Below, piece after piece: positions 16,728-25,994 of a DNA stretch of 64,000 nt. Under the pieces are notes generated by a model. That model was not told the DNA's origin and ran no database searches. It worked only from the letters and a program-made list of their open reading frames with translations. Within the stretch, counting starts at the first letter, position 1; each line of letters begins with the position of its first letter. The stretch comes from an uncultured bacterium (GTDB taxonomy: Bacteria > Bacteroidota > Bacteroidia > Bacteroidales > Bacteroidaceae): positions 11,011 through 75,010 of the forward strand of contig CAJMQU010000021.1 of the NCBI GenBank assembly GCA_905215555.1, written 5' to 3'. Position numbers and translations under genes: made by a program.

Positions 16728-17012
16728 TTAAGCGATATGCCAATATATTGAATCACGAAGATCATCAGCATTATCATACTCCGGTGCGCTTCCATGTTCT
16801 ATTATTACACTGGCACATACAGCTACTGCAGTTAAAAACGGTTCATTTAATGAAGATGCCATTTGAGCTAATGTAGCTCCAACCTGGGATTGGGATGTAC
16901 TAGTTGCAGCATCTATGAGCGCCTTACCTATATAGGTTTTGCTACCAATAGCTTCCCCTAAGTTTTCTCCTATGAATCCTCCAATACCTAAAAGAAAATC
17001 ATCTTTGCTCAT
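16728..17012 (-). CDS. Hypothetical 94-residue protein
   Basis: This is a short frame with ATG at 17010-17012, encoding MSKDDFLLGIGGFIGENLGE followed by a glycine/alanine-rich amphipathic region. There is no recognised domain. The repeated small residues suggest a membrane-interacting or bacteriocin-like peptide, but nothing proves this. It lies between the AT-rich orphan gene and the decayed integrase. Confidence 0.5.
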   Translation of the reverse strand: MSKDDFLLGIGGFIGENLGEAIGSKTYIGKALIDAATSTSQSQVGATLAQMASSLNEPFLTAVAVCASVIIEHGSAPEYDNADDLRDSIYWHIA

Positions 17013-17110
17013 ACTATATAATCTTTCAAATTAAACAGATGCACAAATATATAAATTGTATGATATATATGCAAAAAAGGAATAAACTATTTGCATGATT
17101 TTTTCAACAA

Positions 17111-17267
17111 TCATTCTCTTGTAATATAGTTACTATTTTCTTTAGCCAAAGACACAACCGCTTTAAAAAAACTCTAGAAAGTTGAGACACTAGAATGACT
17201 TTTATGGTTACAGAGAACCATCAGCTTTTCACCTCCGTTTGTCTAACACAATTTTTACTTTCATCAT
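17111..17267 (-). pseudogene. Tyrosine recombinase (integrase) N-terminal remnant
   Basis: From the ATG pair at 17262-17267 the minus strand reads MMKVKIVLDKRR, then a stop, then KADGSL. After further stops and a frame change it reads VTIKVIL. Bacteroides phage/ICE integrases commonly start with this succession: M-K-V-K-x-VLDKRR, KADGTYP, V-x-IKVI. Only about 50 residues of a roughly 400-residue enzyme are left, with several stops and a frameshift, so it is dead. It lies next to tRNA-Gly, a usual integration target. The rest of this 408-bp gap (17013-17420) holds a direct repeat of AATTTGACCC and the tRNA terminator. Confidence 0.65.
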
Positions 17268-17375
17268 AACCACATGTTTTAACGGGCCAAATTTGACCCC
17301 AGATTTGACCCAAAATGATGTAGTTTATTGTTCTCAAATGTGCTTTATTGCATTGAACCAAGCAAGAATCATGCA

Positions 17376-17408
17376 TAAAAAAAGGAAGCTACAACATTGT
17401 AACTTCCT
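17376..17408 (-). terminator. Terminator downstream of tRNA-Gly
   Basis: AGGAAGCTACAA and TTGTAACTTCCT form a near-perfect stem, followed on the minus strand by a run of seven T. It begins 12 bp after the tRNA 3' end. Confidence 0.8.
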
Positions 17409-17420
17409 GATTATCAACCG

Positions 17421-17493
17421 AGCGGCAAACGAGGCTCGAACTCGCGACCCTCAGCTTGGGAAGCTGATGCTCTACCAACTGAGCTACTGCCGC
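17421..17493 (-). tRNA. tRNA-Gly (anticodon CCC)
   Basis: The 73-nt minus-strand sequence begins GCGGCAGTAGCTCAGTTGG. It has a 7-bp acceptor stem (last pair G-T), a D-arm, an anticodon stem TCAGC/GCTGA with loop TTCCCAA, and a T-arm with TTCGAGC. The anticodon is CCC, reading GGG. The CCA end is not encoded: the genome continues CGG after the discriminator T. Confidence 0.95.
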
Positions 17494-17587
17494 ATTGCTT
17501 TCTTTGAAAGACGCTGCAAAGGTAAAAAGAAGTTTTTTATATTCAAAAATAAAAATGTAATTTTACAGCCACAAAAATAAAAATTCC

Positions 17588-18097
17588 ATGAAACGAATCA
17601 TACTCATCACCGGAGGTGCCCGTTCGGGCAAAAGTACTTATGCAGAGAAAATGGCATTAAGCCTCTCCCCTAACCCCGTTTATCTGGCCACTGCACGCAT
17701 CTGGGACGAAGAATTCCGCCAACGCGTCATCCGCCACCAACAAAGACGCGGACCGGAATGGACGAACATAGAAGAGGAAAAGCAATTAAGCCGCCACCAA
17801 TTGACAGGACGAACCGTATTGATAGACTGTGTAACTTTGTGGTGCACCAACTTCTTCTTTGATGTAAATGCTGACACGGATAGTGCCTTGGATGCTGCCA
17901 AAGAAGAATTCGACCGCTTCACCCGGCAAGATGCCATCTTTATTTTCGTAACCAATGAAATAGGGATGGGAGCAACTTCGGATAATGAAATCCAACGAAA
18001 ATTTACCGACATGCAGGGATGGATGAATCAACACATCGCGGCACAAGCTGACGAAGTTTGGTTGATGGTATCGGGAATTCCGGTAAAAGTGAAATAA
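17588..18097 (+). CDS. cobU: Adenosylcobinamide kinase / adenosylcobinamide-phosphate guanylyltransferase
   Basis: The 169-residue product starts with ITGGARSGKSTYAE, the CobU P-loop. It continues with VYLATARIWDEEFRQRVIRH (the region holding the guanylylated His), LIDCVTLWCTN and FVTNEIGMG, all family hallmarks. CobU phosphorylates adenosylcobinamide and transfers GMP to make adenosylcobinamide-GDP in nucleotide-loop assembly. It heads cobU-cobT-cobS-cobC. A 213-bp gap to cobT contains nothing I recognise. Confidence 0.96.
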   Translation: MKRIILITGGARSGKSTYAEKMALSLSPNPVYLATARIWDEEFRQRVIRHQQRRGPEWTNIEEEKQLSRHQLTGRTVLIDCVTLWCTNFFFDVNADTDSALDAAKEEFDRFTRQDAIFIFVTNEIGMGATSDNEIQRKFTDMQGWMNQHIAAQADEVWLMVSGIPVKVK

Positions 18098-18310
18098 GAG
18101 ACTCTGGTACTGTAAGTTACTGATGCCTATGCTTTCGACCTGTCTTCTACAACTCCTCTCGCTGCCTGTTTCGATTCAGGGACGTTACTTCCGTATAGAC
18201 AAGGCATTTAGCAGGCGATAATCGGAGCAGACACATAACGACTGGTAGGAAGAAAAGAGGAGGTATGGAAAAGCAAATGGATAGAAATAATTCAATAAAC
18301 GGATAAACAT

Positions 18311-19348
18311 ATGAAAACATTTAAAATCGTACGTCCGGACGAAAGCATCCGCCCGGCATTGATGGATAAAATCAATAATCTGACCAAACCGAAAGGTTCA
18401 TTGGGGACTCTTGAAGCACTGGCTCTGCAAATGGGATGGATACAACAAACTCTATCTCCCACCCTGCAACATCCGCAAAATATCATCTTTGCAGCCGATC
18501 ATGGCATTGTAGAAGAAGGTGTCAGCCTTTCACCCAAAGAAATCACTTGGCAACAAATCAGTAACTTTCTGCACGGGGGCGCAGGGGTGAACTTCCTCTG
18601 CCGCCAGCATGGTTTTACACTAAAAATTGTAGATGCAGGGGTGGATTATGATTTGCCTTATGAGAAAGGTATCATCAACATGAAAGTTCGCAAAGGCACC
18701 CGAAACTATCTGCATGAAGCAGCCATGACGGAAGAGGAAATGGGACTCTGTCTGGAACACGGTGCAGAAGTTGTGCGTCGTTGCTACGAAGAAGGCAGCA
18801 ATGTGCTCAGCTTCGGGGAAATGGGTATTGGAAACACCTCTTCCTCTTCCATGTGGATGACTTGTCTCACAGGTATCCCTCTGGAACAATGTGTAGGTGC
18901 AGGCAGCGGACTGGATAATGCAGGTATCCGCCACAAATATGAGGTATTGAAACAATCTTTAGACAACTATCAAGGAAATAACTCTCCCCACGATATCATC
19001 CGCTACTTCGGCGGACTGGAAATGGTGATGGCTGTAGGCGGTATGCTTCAAGCCGCTGAGTTGGGAATGATTATTCTGGTAGATGGCTTCATCATGACAA
19101 ACTGTATTCTGGCTGCCAGTAAACTATATCCCGAAGTTTTGGATTATGCCATCTTCGGACATTGCGGAGACGAAACCGGACATAAGTTATTACTCGACCA
19201 TATGGGAGCAAAACCGCTTCTTAACTTAGGACTTCGCCTGGGAGAAGGAACCGGTGCCATCTGTGCATACCCTATCGTAATGTCTGCCATACGGATGATT
19301 AACGAAATGGACAACTTCGCACATGCGTCCATAACGAAATATTTTTAG
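18311..19348 (+). CDS. cobT: Nicotinate-nucleotide-dimethylbenzimidazole phosphoribosyltransferase
   Basis: The 345-residue protein has the CobT blocks FAADHGIVEEGVSLSP, LHGGAGVNFLCRQHG, FGEMGIGNTSSSSMW and VDGFIMTNC. The C-terminal LRLGEGTGA contains the catalytic Glu. It makes alpha-ribazole phosphate from nicotinate mononucleotide and a lower-ligand base. The next gene, cobS, starts 4 bp after its stop, so the two are co-translated. Confidence 0.97.
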   Translation: MKTFKIVRPDESIRPALMDKINNLTKPKGSLGTLEALALQMGWIQQTLSPTLQHPQNIIFAADHGIVEEGVSLSPKEITWQQISNFLHGGAGVNFLCRQHGFTLKIVDAGVDYDLPYEKGIINMKVRKGTRNYLHEAAMTEEEMGLCLEHGAEVVRRCYEEGSNVLSFGEMGIGNTSSSSMWMTCLTGIPLEQCVGAGSGLDNAGIRHKYEVLKQSLDNYQGNNSPHDIIRYFGGLEMVMAVGGMLQAAELGMIILVDGFIMTNCILAASKLYPEVLDYAIFGHCGDETGHKLLLDHMGAKPLLNLGLRLGEGTGAICAYPIVMSAIRMINEMDNFAHASITKYF

Positions 19349-19352
19349 TGAT

Positions 19353-20141
19353 ATGAGAATTCTTGCAGCATTCATCTTTTTCACCCGTTTGCCTTTTTGG
19401 AGGATAAGGGAAGTTCCGGCAGAATATTTCAAACGGATCGTTCCCTACTGGCCTCTGGCAGGCTGGCTGACGGGTGGCATTATGGTCGGTGTACTATGGC
19501 TGGCCGCCCAGATTCTCCCTATATCCATTGCATGGCTTCTTGCAATCATCTCCCGGTTGCTCGTCACAGGGTGCCTGCATGAAGACGGACTGGCAGACTT
19601 CTTCGATGGTTTCGGTGGAGGAACCACGCGCGAACGGACACTTGCCATCATGAAAGACTCACATATAGGCAGTTATGGCGTCATCGGATTGATTGTTTAT
19701 TTCCTGTTGATGTTCCTGCTTTTAGAAGATCTGCCTCTAAAGCTGATTTGTGTCCTTGTTATTTGCGGGGATTGCTATTCCAAATTCTGCGCGTCGCAGA
19801 TTATTAATGACCTGCCATACGCACGAAAAGAAGAAGACAGCAAAGCAAAAGTGATATATGACCGTATGACGCTGCAAGAATCACTAACAGGTTTTGCCTG
19901 CGGTCTGTTGCCGATTGCAGTTTTCCTGCCCATTGTTTTCTGGCCGGTAATGTGCTTGCCGCTCCTCACTTTTACCGCGCTGTGCAGACTAATGAAACGC
20001 CGTTTGCAAGGTTATACAGGAGATTGTTGCGGAGCCATGTTCCTGCTATGCGAACTCTCGTTCTATCTTAGTGCTGTCATTTTGGTGCATGCACACATCA
20101 GATACGGTAATCCTGATTTTATCAACACTTATTTAAAATAG
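19353..20141 (+). CDS. cobS: Adenosylcobinamide-GDP ribazoletransferase (cobalamin synthase)
   Basis: The 262-residue integral membrane protein has about six TM helices. Its signature is HEDGLADFFDGFGGG (about 75-90), which binds metal and substrate, followed by MKDSHIGSYG. CobS joins adenosylcobinamide-GDP with alpha-ribazole (phosphate) at the inner membrane. It lies between cobT and cobC with spacers of 4 and 9 bp. Confidence 0.96.
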   Translation: MRILAAFIFFTRLPFWRIREVPAEYFKRIVPYWPLAGWLTGGIMVGVLWLAAQILPISIAWLLAIISRLLVTGCLHEDGLADFFDGFGGGTTRERTLAIMKDSHIGSYGVIGLIVYFLLMFLLLEDLPLKLICVLVICGDCYSKFCASQIINDLPYARKEEDSKAKVIYDRMTLQESLTGFACGLLPIAVFLPIVFWPVMCLPLLTFTALCRLMKRRLQGYTGDCCGAMFLLCELSFYLSAVILVHAHIRYGNPDFINTYLK

Positions 20142-20150
20142 TAATCATAT

Positions 20151-20714
20151 ATGGAAGTTATTTTCATCAGACACACCTCGGTTGATGTACCTCCCGGAGT
20201 ATGCTACGGCCAATCGGATGTCCCCTTGCGTGCCAGTTTCGAACAAGAGGCTGCCGCCACTTCAGAGAATCTGAAGAGTTATCGACCGGAAGGCCGGGCT
20301 TTCGACCATGTATATACCAGTCCCCTATCCCGCTGCGTGCGCCTTGCTGCCTATTGCGGCTATCCTGATGCCGAACGGGATAATCGCATCATGGAAATCA
20401 ACTTCGGTGACTGGGAGATGAAGAAGTTCGACGAGATAACTGATCCGAGACTAAAAGAATGGTATGCTGACTACATGAACGTACGTGCCACGAACGGTGA
20501 GTCATTTGCCGCACAATATCAGCGTGTTGCCAATTTTCTGGACGAACTGAGAGAAAAGGATTACGGACAGGTAGCCGTCTTTGCACATGGAGGTGTATTG
20601 ATTTGCGCACAACTTTATGCAGGAATCATAAAGCCGGAAGAAGCATTCAGCGCACTGACCCCATACGGGGGGATTGTCAGATTAAAACTTGAACACAGAG
20701 GCACAGAGTTTTAA
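20151..20714 (+). CDS. cobC: Alpha-ribazole phosphatase, histidine phosphatase family
   Basis: The 187-residue protein begins MEVIFIRHTSVDVPPGVCYG. This contains the RHT nucleophile motif and the CYGQSDVPL block specific for CobC-like members; the second catalytic His is in VFAHGGVL. It removes the 5'-phosphate of ribazole phosphate or of adenosylcobalamin phosphate. It is the last gene of the cobUTSC run. Confidence 0.92.
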   Translation: MEVIFIRHTSVDVPPGVCYGQSDVPLRASFEQEAAATSENLKSYRPEGRAFDHVYTSPLSRCVRLAAYCGYPDAERDNRIMEINFGDWEMKKFDEITDPRLKEWYADYMNVRATNGESFAAQYQRVANFLDELREKDYGQVAVFAHGGVLICAQLYAGIIKPEEAFSALTPYGGIVRLKLEHRGTEF

Positions 20715-21018
20715 TTCATTTTTATGCCGTTATGAATACTTATTCATGACATGGTATAATTTAAAAAAGAAAGATTATTTTACAAATATAACAGATAACC
20801 GATTCCTTTCTTTCCGCCTTTCCTCCGACTCATTGAGTGAACTTGATTCAGTCCCGGACTGAATGCCTTTGACTCCCGAGCTGAATGCCTTTCAGTCCCA
20901 GACTCATTGTACCCCCATCCAGAAGGCATCTGAGAGGGATAGAAAAGGTGGCAAAATAAAGCAATCACAGAAGTAAATATTACGTATAAAGCAACACAAT
21001 CTGCTTGCTTCTTTTCAG
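20715..21018. other. Intergenic region with short direct repeats
   Basis: The 304 bp between convergent cobC and the histidine-kinase operon contain no convincing gene. Around 20850-20910 the word CTGAATGCCTTT occurs twice, about 28 bp apart, set among TCCCGGACT, TCCCGAGCT and TCCCAGACT variants. This could be a small tandem duplication or a hairpin. No clear terminator with a T-run was found. Confidence 0.5.
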
Positions 21019-22980
21019 TTATTCTTTTATCTGAATACTAAACGAAACTAACGGTCCTTCTGCCGTATCTGCCTGTACCTTATAGGTCCCACCAAAAGCA
21101 TGAATGAAGTGTGCATTGATTTCATGACGGATAAGTGCCGTCTTGTTCTCAAAGCGTACTTTAGCAAGAGGCGTACCGATTACTTTAAAAAGTAACAGTC
21201 TCTTTTCCCAGTCATGTTTGATGCGGATAATGATATTGTACGAGTCTTCATCACTCTCCATCGGTACCAGCAGGCTGGTTAGCAATGAAGAGAACCTGTT
21301 CTTATCCGTACTTATCACCAGACTTTCGATATCCGTCTTCAAACGAACAGACACGTGCCCATTGGTAGTCTGCATAGCAACAGCGATTTCTTGTTGGCAC
21401 AGAGCTATCACTTCGCACTCTTCCTGCACATATTGTGTCTTGCCGGACTCCAAACGGGAAAGTTCCAGAATACTGTTGACATACTTCAATAGATTTTCCG
21501 CATTCTCCTGAATCATCTTGCCATATTCCAATTTCGCTTCTGCCGTAAGCTCTTTGGGTTCTGTCAGCAGTTCGGCAAAACCCACCACTACATTCAGCGG
21601 CGTACGTATATCATGACTGATTTCCGATTGCAGACGATCCTTAGTGACATTATCCGCCTCCGCCTGCATAGCAGCATCAGCCGTTATTTTTTCAGCCATG
21701 ACAATCTTCCGGGATAAATAACGTGTATACAGATAAAAGATAAGTACCAGCACCATCAGTGTGGCCAGAAACAGGAAGCCACGTTTGTAATTGGTGTCTT
21801 TTATCTTCTGCTTCTCCATAAGGAGATCATCTATATGATAGATTTCCTTCATCTGCTGCAATTGGTTTGCAGAGAAAGCATTATCTAGAGAGTCCTGTGC
21901 CCGTATCAAGTAGCGCCTTGTTTCAATGGCCCCGTCAAGATCGCCCTTATTTATCTGAGTAGACGCTTTGTAATTAATCAGTGTAGCAAAAGTAGATACA
22001 TAATGATTAAGTACGATAGGCGTCACCTCATCTATCAATGCGATACTTTTATCATATTCCTTCGTACGGGCATAAAATTGTAATTGCACAAGCTGTATGT
22101 TGAGCCAGAAAACAGGATCAACATGGTCTTCCAACAATGCTTTAGCCTTGTCTATATGCTCCTGTGCAATATGAAAGTCCCCCTTATTCATAGACAGAAG
22201 AACGTACTTTATCTGACAGTCAATTTCAAAGTTACTCCAATTCTTCCGTGCCTCGGGTTCACGTTTTACTACTTCCTGCAATTCTTTATCCATTTGTTGC
22301 AAATAAAGCACTCTCAGGCTGTCTCTTCCCGAATTTCCATACACCTGGGCTATACGCGAAAGAATATCCACACGTAGGCTGGGCTTAGTTTGGGAAGTAA
22401 AACGCTGATAGGCTTTCAAAAAGATGGTCAATGCTTCATCCACTCTGCTAGATACCCCATAAGCACACCCCAAACTGTTGTATGATGCAATTTCACCGTT
22501 ATTACTATGATGTTTCAGAGACTCTTCCAATGCTTCCTTTGCCACATATACAGCCTTTTCAATCTGTCTTTTAGAGGCCAGGGCACGGCTGACGGCAGCT
22601 TTTTGTTCCAGATAATAATCGTAAGTTCCCACTTCAGGGGCATATTCTTTCAGCTTATTCACCCAATATGTCAGACTGTCCGGATCATGCAGTTTATCAT
22701 AGCAAGAGGCCAGATAATAAGCACCCAGATTCTCATAAGTTGTATTTTTCTGTATACATGCTTCCTCATATAAAGCAGTTGAAAAAGTCTTGTTATAGGG
22801 AGCATACTGATGCCTGTGGGTCATGTCACGCAGATAATTCAATTTGGCAAGCGTATTCGGCATAGCCTGAGCAATGCCCATGATGCTATCCTGATATTGT
22901 TGAGCATGGGCATCTTCCGCATGCAGGCTATCAGCATACAAGTTCAGCAAACAAAGCAGTGTGATTATGAAATGTTTCAT
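21019..22980 (-). CDS. TPR histidine-kinase-like protein with a degenerate ATPase domain
   Basis: The 653-residue protein has a signal-like N-terminus, TPR-type helical repeats over about residues 50-390, one TM helix (about 400-420), and a coiled linker. An intact HisKA H-box SHDIRTPLN follows near residue 458. The catalytic domain does not hold together. The N-box position reads RFSSLLTSLLVPM without the Asn, no DxGxG motif is present, and no GLGL lid motif is seen before the end. It may be a pseudokinase that accepts phosphate or modulates a partner. It overlaps the active kinase upstream by 4 bp (ATGA). Confidence 0.85.
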   Translation of the reverse strand: MKHFIITLLCLLNLYADSLHAEDAHAQQYQDSIMGIAQAMPNTLAKLNYLRDMTHRHQYAPYNKTFSTALYEEACIQKNTTYENLGAYYLASCYDKLHDPDSLTYWVNKLKEYAPEVGTYDYYLEQKAAVSRALASKRQIEKAVYVAKEALEESLKHHSNNGEIASYNSLGCAYGVSSRVDEALTIFLKAYQRFTSQTKPSLRVDILSRIAQVYGNSGRDSLRVLYLQQMDKELQEVVKREPEARKNWSNFEIDCQIKYVLLSMNKGDFHIAQEHIDKAKALLEDHVDPVFWLNIQLVQLQFYARTKEYDKSIALIDEVTPIVLNHYVSTFATLINYKASTQINKGDLDGAIETRRYLIRAQDSLDNAFSANQLQQMKEIYHIDDLLMEKQKIKDTNYKRGFLFLATLMVLVLIFYLYTRYLSRKIVMAEKITADAAMQAEADNVTKDRLQSEISHDIRTPLNVVVGFAELLTEPKELTAEAKLEYGKMIQENAENLLKYVNSILELSRLESGKTQYVQEECEVIALCQQEIAVAMQTTNGHVSVRLKTDIESLVISTDKNRFSSLLTSLLVPMESDEDSYNIIIRIKHDWEKRLLLFKVIGTPLAKVRFENKTALIRHEINAHFIHAFGGTYKVQADTAEGPLVSFSIQIKE

Positions 22981-24851
22981 GATACAACGTCCTCCGCTTT
23001 AGATTTATACTTCAACGGATGCGTAAAACAGAAACGGGCGCCTTGTGTATAGTTGCCGTCCACCCATATCCGCCCTTTCATATGACTCACAATCAACTGG
23101 CAGATGGACAGCCCTAAACCTGTTCCCTGCGCAAAGTCATTCAGTTTCTCAAAACGTTCGAAAATCACACCCTGCTTTTCAAAAGGAATACCACAACCCG
23201 TATCAGTTACGGAGAAGAAGGCTGTATTGCAGTCGGACAGTTCCAACTTCAACACGATTGAACCTTCTTTGGTAAACTTAGTGGCATTCACCAATATATT
23301 AATCAGAACCTGGCGGAGACGGGCGTCGTCCGTTTCTATCATCAAGTCTGAAAGTTCAGTATCAAAGCGAAGCTCAACTTCTAGTCTGCGGGAAGCGGCC
23401 ACAGTTTCCGTAGCCTCTTTACAAAGCTTCACTGCATCATAAGGGCGGATTTTGAATGTGATATTGTCACTCTCAAAATCAGAAAAATCAAGGATGTCAT
23501 TAATCAATTTCAGAAGCTGGAAAGAATTGACCTTAATAATTTCACAAAACTCCTTGCGCGATCCTTCATCAAACGAATCATCATCCGACGCCAGCACAGC
23601 CGAGAAACCTACAATGGCATTGAGCGGTGTGCGGACTTCGTGACTCATATTCGAAAGGAACATATTTTTCTTCTGAATGGCCCGTTCCGCCTTTTGTATC
23701 ATCACTTCTTGCGAACGCTTCGACTCCTTCAGGCGGAATATCTTCTTCCAACTGAGATACAGGAAGAGGAGCAAAGTAAGCGTACAGACCACGATGCCTC
23801 CCAGATAAAGACGATAGGAAAACAAACGGTCACGCTCATTCTGATAGGTCAGTTGATCGGCTTGGAAACGGGTAGTCAGTTGGTCTATTTCTTTAGGATA
23901 ATTCTTTTCGAACGATGATTTGATATAGGAAAATACTTTGCCATACTGTTTATACGCTTCCTCTTTACGCCCCATCTTCACGAGCAGATCCGCCCGGTCC
24001 TGCAATACTTCCTTATACAAGCTACTATTGATTTCTGCATAACCGGTATTCAAAAAGGCATCATACGTAGCCAGGGACTTTTCATACTCCCCAGTCCGTT
24101 CCCAATACATGGCATCCGCTATCAGAAGATGCTGCTTAATACCAGGCACCAATTTATCCTTTAACGGCTCCACTGCATCCAAATGTTGGCGGGCTATCTT
24201 CACAGAACCATTAAGTAGCTGGCAATAGGCATTGAATATATGCCGCACAGCCTGCTCCTGACCGGAAATCTGATCCGTAGGGAAACGGTTCAGACGGGTC
24301 ATGAAATGCACAGCCTGACGGTAATTGCGGATACGCAGATTGTATTCTATCAGTTCCACCAACAGCATACGGACATGCTTTTCTTCACCATGCATCCGGT
24401 CGAACATCTCCAATGACTGCATATGGGCGGCACCGGCTTCCTTATTGCGTCCGGTATAGGAATAGACTTCACCAATGGCATTCAAGGCAAGAGCCATTCC
24501 CAAGGAATGAGAGAGTACACTCGCCTTTGAATACATCTGTTCACTCCAGACAATGGCCAGACGGATTTCTCCCCGGAAGAGATACGACTTGATGAGTACT
24601 CGTTCCAGTTCAAAATAAGTTCTATATTGCTTGGTGGATTCCAGATAATTGAGAATGCTATCCACGTGGACGGCTTCGCTTTCTTCTTTGGTCAGATAGT
24701 CGAATCCCATACTGTCGTGAAAGGGATATATCACTTCATCTAACAGAGTATTACGGTTGGTTTCTGCCGGATTATCTTCTCCTGCTGCTAAAGGGACAAG
24801 ATATCCAACGCATAGCATGTGGAGAATGAGATATTTCAATAAGTTTCTCAT
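22977..24851 (-). CDS. TPR sensor histidine kinase
   Basis: The start is placed at the ATG at 24849-24851 (MRNLLKYLILHMLCVGYL, a signal sequence), 14 codons inside the longest frame. The -7 box at 24909-24916 predicts a transcript start only about 9 nt before the longer start. The 624-residue protein has TPR-like repeats, a TM helix near 348-367, and the H-box SHEVRTPLN. It also has the N-box VLINILVNATKF, DTGCGI, FERFEKL and GTGLGLSI, so it should be catalytically competent. Neither it nor its neighbour has a receiver domain, and no response regulator is nearby. Confidence 0.92.
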   Translation of the reverse strand: MRNLLKYLILHMLCVGYLVPLAAGEDNPAETNRNTLLDEVIYPFHDSMGFDYLTKEESEAVHVDSILNYLESTKQYRTYFELERVLIKSYLFRGEIRLAIVWSEQMYSKASVLSHSLGMALALNAIGEVYSYTGRNKEAGAAHMQSLEMFDRMHGEEKHVRMLLVELIEYNLRIRNYRQAVHFMTRLNRFPTDQISGQEQAVRHIFNAYCQLLNGSVKIARQHLDAVEPLKDKLVPGIKQHLLIADAMYWERTGEYEKSLATYDAFLNTGYAEINSSLYKEVLQDRADLLVKMGRKEEAYKQYGKVFSYIKSSFEKNYPKEIDQLTTRFQADQLTYQNERDRLFSYRLYLGGIVVCTLTLLLFLYLSWKKIFRLKESKRSQEVMIQKAERAIQKKNMFLSNMSHEVRTPLNAIVGFSAVLASDDDSFDEGSRKEFCEIIKVNSFQLLKLINDILDFSDFESDNITFKIRPYDAVKLCKEATETVAASRRLEVELRFDTELSDLMIETDDARLRQVLINILVNATKFTKEGSIVLKLELSDCNTAFFSVTDTGCGIPFEKQGVIFERFEKLNDFAQGTGLGLSICQLIVSHMKGRIWVDGNYTQGARFCFTHPLKYKSKAEDVVS

Positions 24852-24908
24852 GAAGTTTGTTTGTTTCGTGCTGTGTGGTGTTTGTGTTGCCATTCACCGC
24901 ATACGTGG

Positions 24909-24916
24909 CAAATATA
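24909..24916 (-). promoter_or_regulatory. -7 box of the histidine-kinase operon
   Basis: Minus strand TATATTTG matches TAnnTTTG. It decides for the downstream ATG of the kinase gene. Confidence 0.55.
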
Positions 24917-24952
24917 TTCAATTTTTCCTGAAAAGCCAAAAATCGTGAATAA

Positions 24953-25984
24953 CTAAATGATAAAAGAGGCGAAAGTGGCAGTCATCATCAGGATTATTAT
25001 CATAATCCCTTCGGCGCGGAGATTGATGCGGATTGCAATCTGCATGTCTTCCGTAGTCAAAATCCTACCGTTACTGCCTATATACGGTTTCCACACTTCC
25101 TCACCAAAATAATTGTGCGGGCCACCGAAGCGGCAATCCAGAATGCCTGCAAGGGCAGCTTCGGGATAACCGGAGTTAGGGCTGGCGTGTTGGTTGCCGT
25201 ATTTGCCGACAAACTTCAGCAGATACAAAAATCCGCCCGGTTGGAGGGAATCGTTTCCGGAAACAAGATACAAGGGAGTATTTTCACGAGTCCGGGGGAT
25301 GACGGCCAGTATCATAAGCATGGCAGTCAGACGGGCTGGTATGTAATTTGCCACATCGTCCAAGCGGGCGGCAAAGCAACCAAAAGCACGGTAGCGGTCG
25401 TTGCGGTAGCCAATCATAGAATCAAGCGTATTCACCATTTTGTAGGCAAGCATACCGGGAACCCCCAAAAGCATATACCAGAACAAGGGAGCAATCACGC
25501 CATCGCTCAGATTCTCTGCCAGAGTTTCGAGAGCAGCAGTACGCACTTCCTGAGCGGACAGTCTGGAAGTGTCACGCCCCACGATACGGGCAACTTGTGT
25601 CCTGCCTTCTTCCAGGGAGCGGTCTACAGCCTCGAATACCATGCGGACTTCACGAATAAGGGTAGTACCTGCCAGGCAGAAGAAGATAGCAAGTATCTGC
25701 AATACCAAAATCATGCCCGGAGAGAATGCAGCAGCCCAGCGAAGCAGGTAGAAAGTTGCGAAATAAACGATAAGAACAAGTAAAGTGGCAACGAGTGCAC
25801 CTTTCAATCGTCGGCATTTCCCCTTATTCAGAAGATGTTCGGCACAAGAAATCATCTTACCGAATGCTACAACAGGATGAGGCAACCAGGTAGGATCACC
25901 CAGCTGGCGGTCGAGCAGCCAAGCCACAAGCAGCGACAGATTGAGATGAAAGGCAACGCCTAAAATTATGAGAATATCTTCCAT
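24953..25984 (-). CDS. cbiB: Adenosylcobinamide-phosphate synthase
   Basis: The ATG at 25982-25984 is used; a TTG seven codons upstream would overlap nothing but lacks support. The 343-residue integral membrane protein contains LLDRQLGDPTWLPHPVVAFG, the TLAENLSDGVIAPLFWY block, NTLDSMIGYRND and NSGYPEAALAG, all typical of CbiB/CobD. It attaches aminopropanol (or its phosphate) to adenosylcobyric acid at the inner membrane. It is third in the cbiP-cobD-cbiB operon, starting 10 bp after the cobD stop. The usual gene naming is confusing: CbiB is called CobD in the aerobic pathway. Confidence 0.95.
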   Translation of the reverse strand: MEDILIILGVAFHLNLSLLVAWLLDRQLGDPTWLPHPVVAFGKMISCAEHLLNKGKCRRLKGALVATLLVLIVYFATFYLLRWAAAFSPGMILVLQILAIFFCLAGTTLIREVRMVFEAVDRSLEEGRTQVARIVGRDTSRLSAQEVRTAALETLAENLSDGVIAPLFWYMLLGVPGMLAYKMVNTLDSMIGYRNDRYRAFGCFAARLDDVANYIPARLTAMLMILAVIPRTRENTPLYLVSGNDSLQPGGFLYLLKFVGKYGNQHASPNSGYPEAALAGILDCRFGGPHNYFGEEVWKPYIGSNGRILTTEDMQIAIRINLRAEGIMIIILMMTATFASFII

Positions 25985-25994
25985 TACATCTATA

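Noticed and set aside
17239..17580. 113-codon plus-strand frame
   Set aside because: It runs through the tRNA-Gly gene and its terminator in antisense, so it is not coding.
17494..18310. Search for a cobalamin riboswitch near the B12 genes
   Set aside because: No B12-box-like conserved core was seen upstream of cobU or cobT, nor at 28582-28756 or 38112-38425.
20850..20910. Short repeats that could suggest a CRISPR
   Set aside because: Only two similar 12-nt words, no regular spacers and no cas genes.
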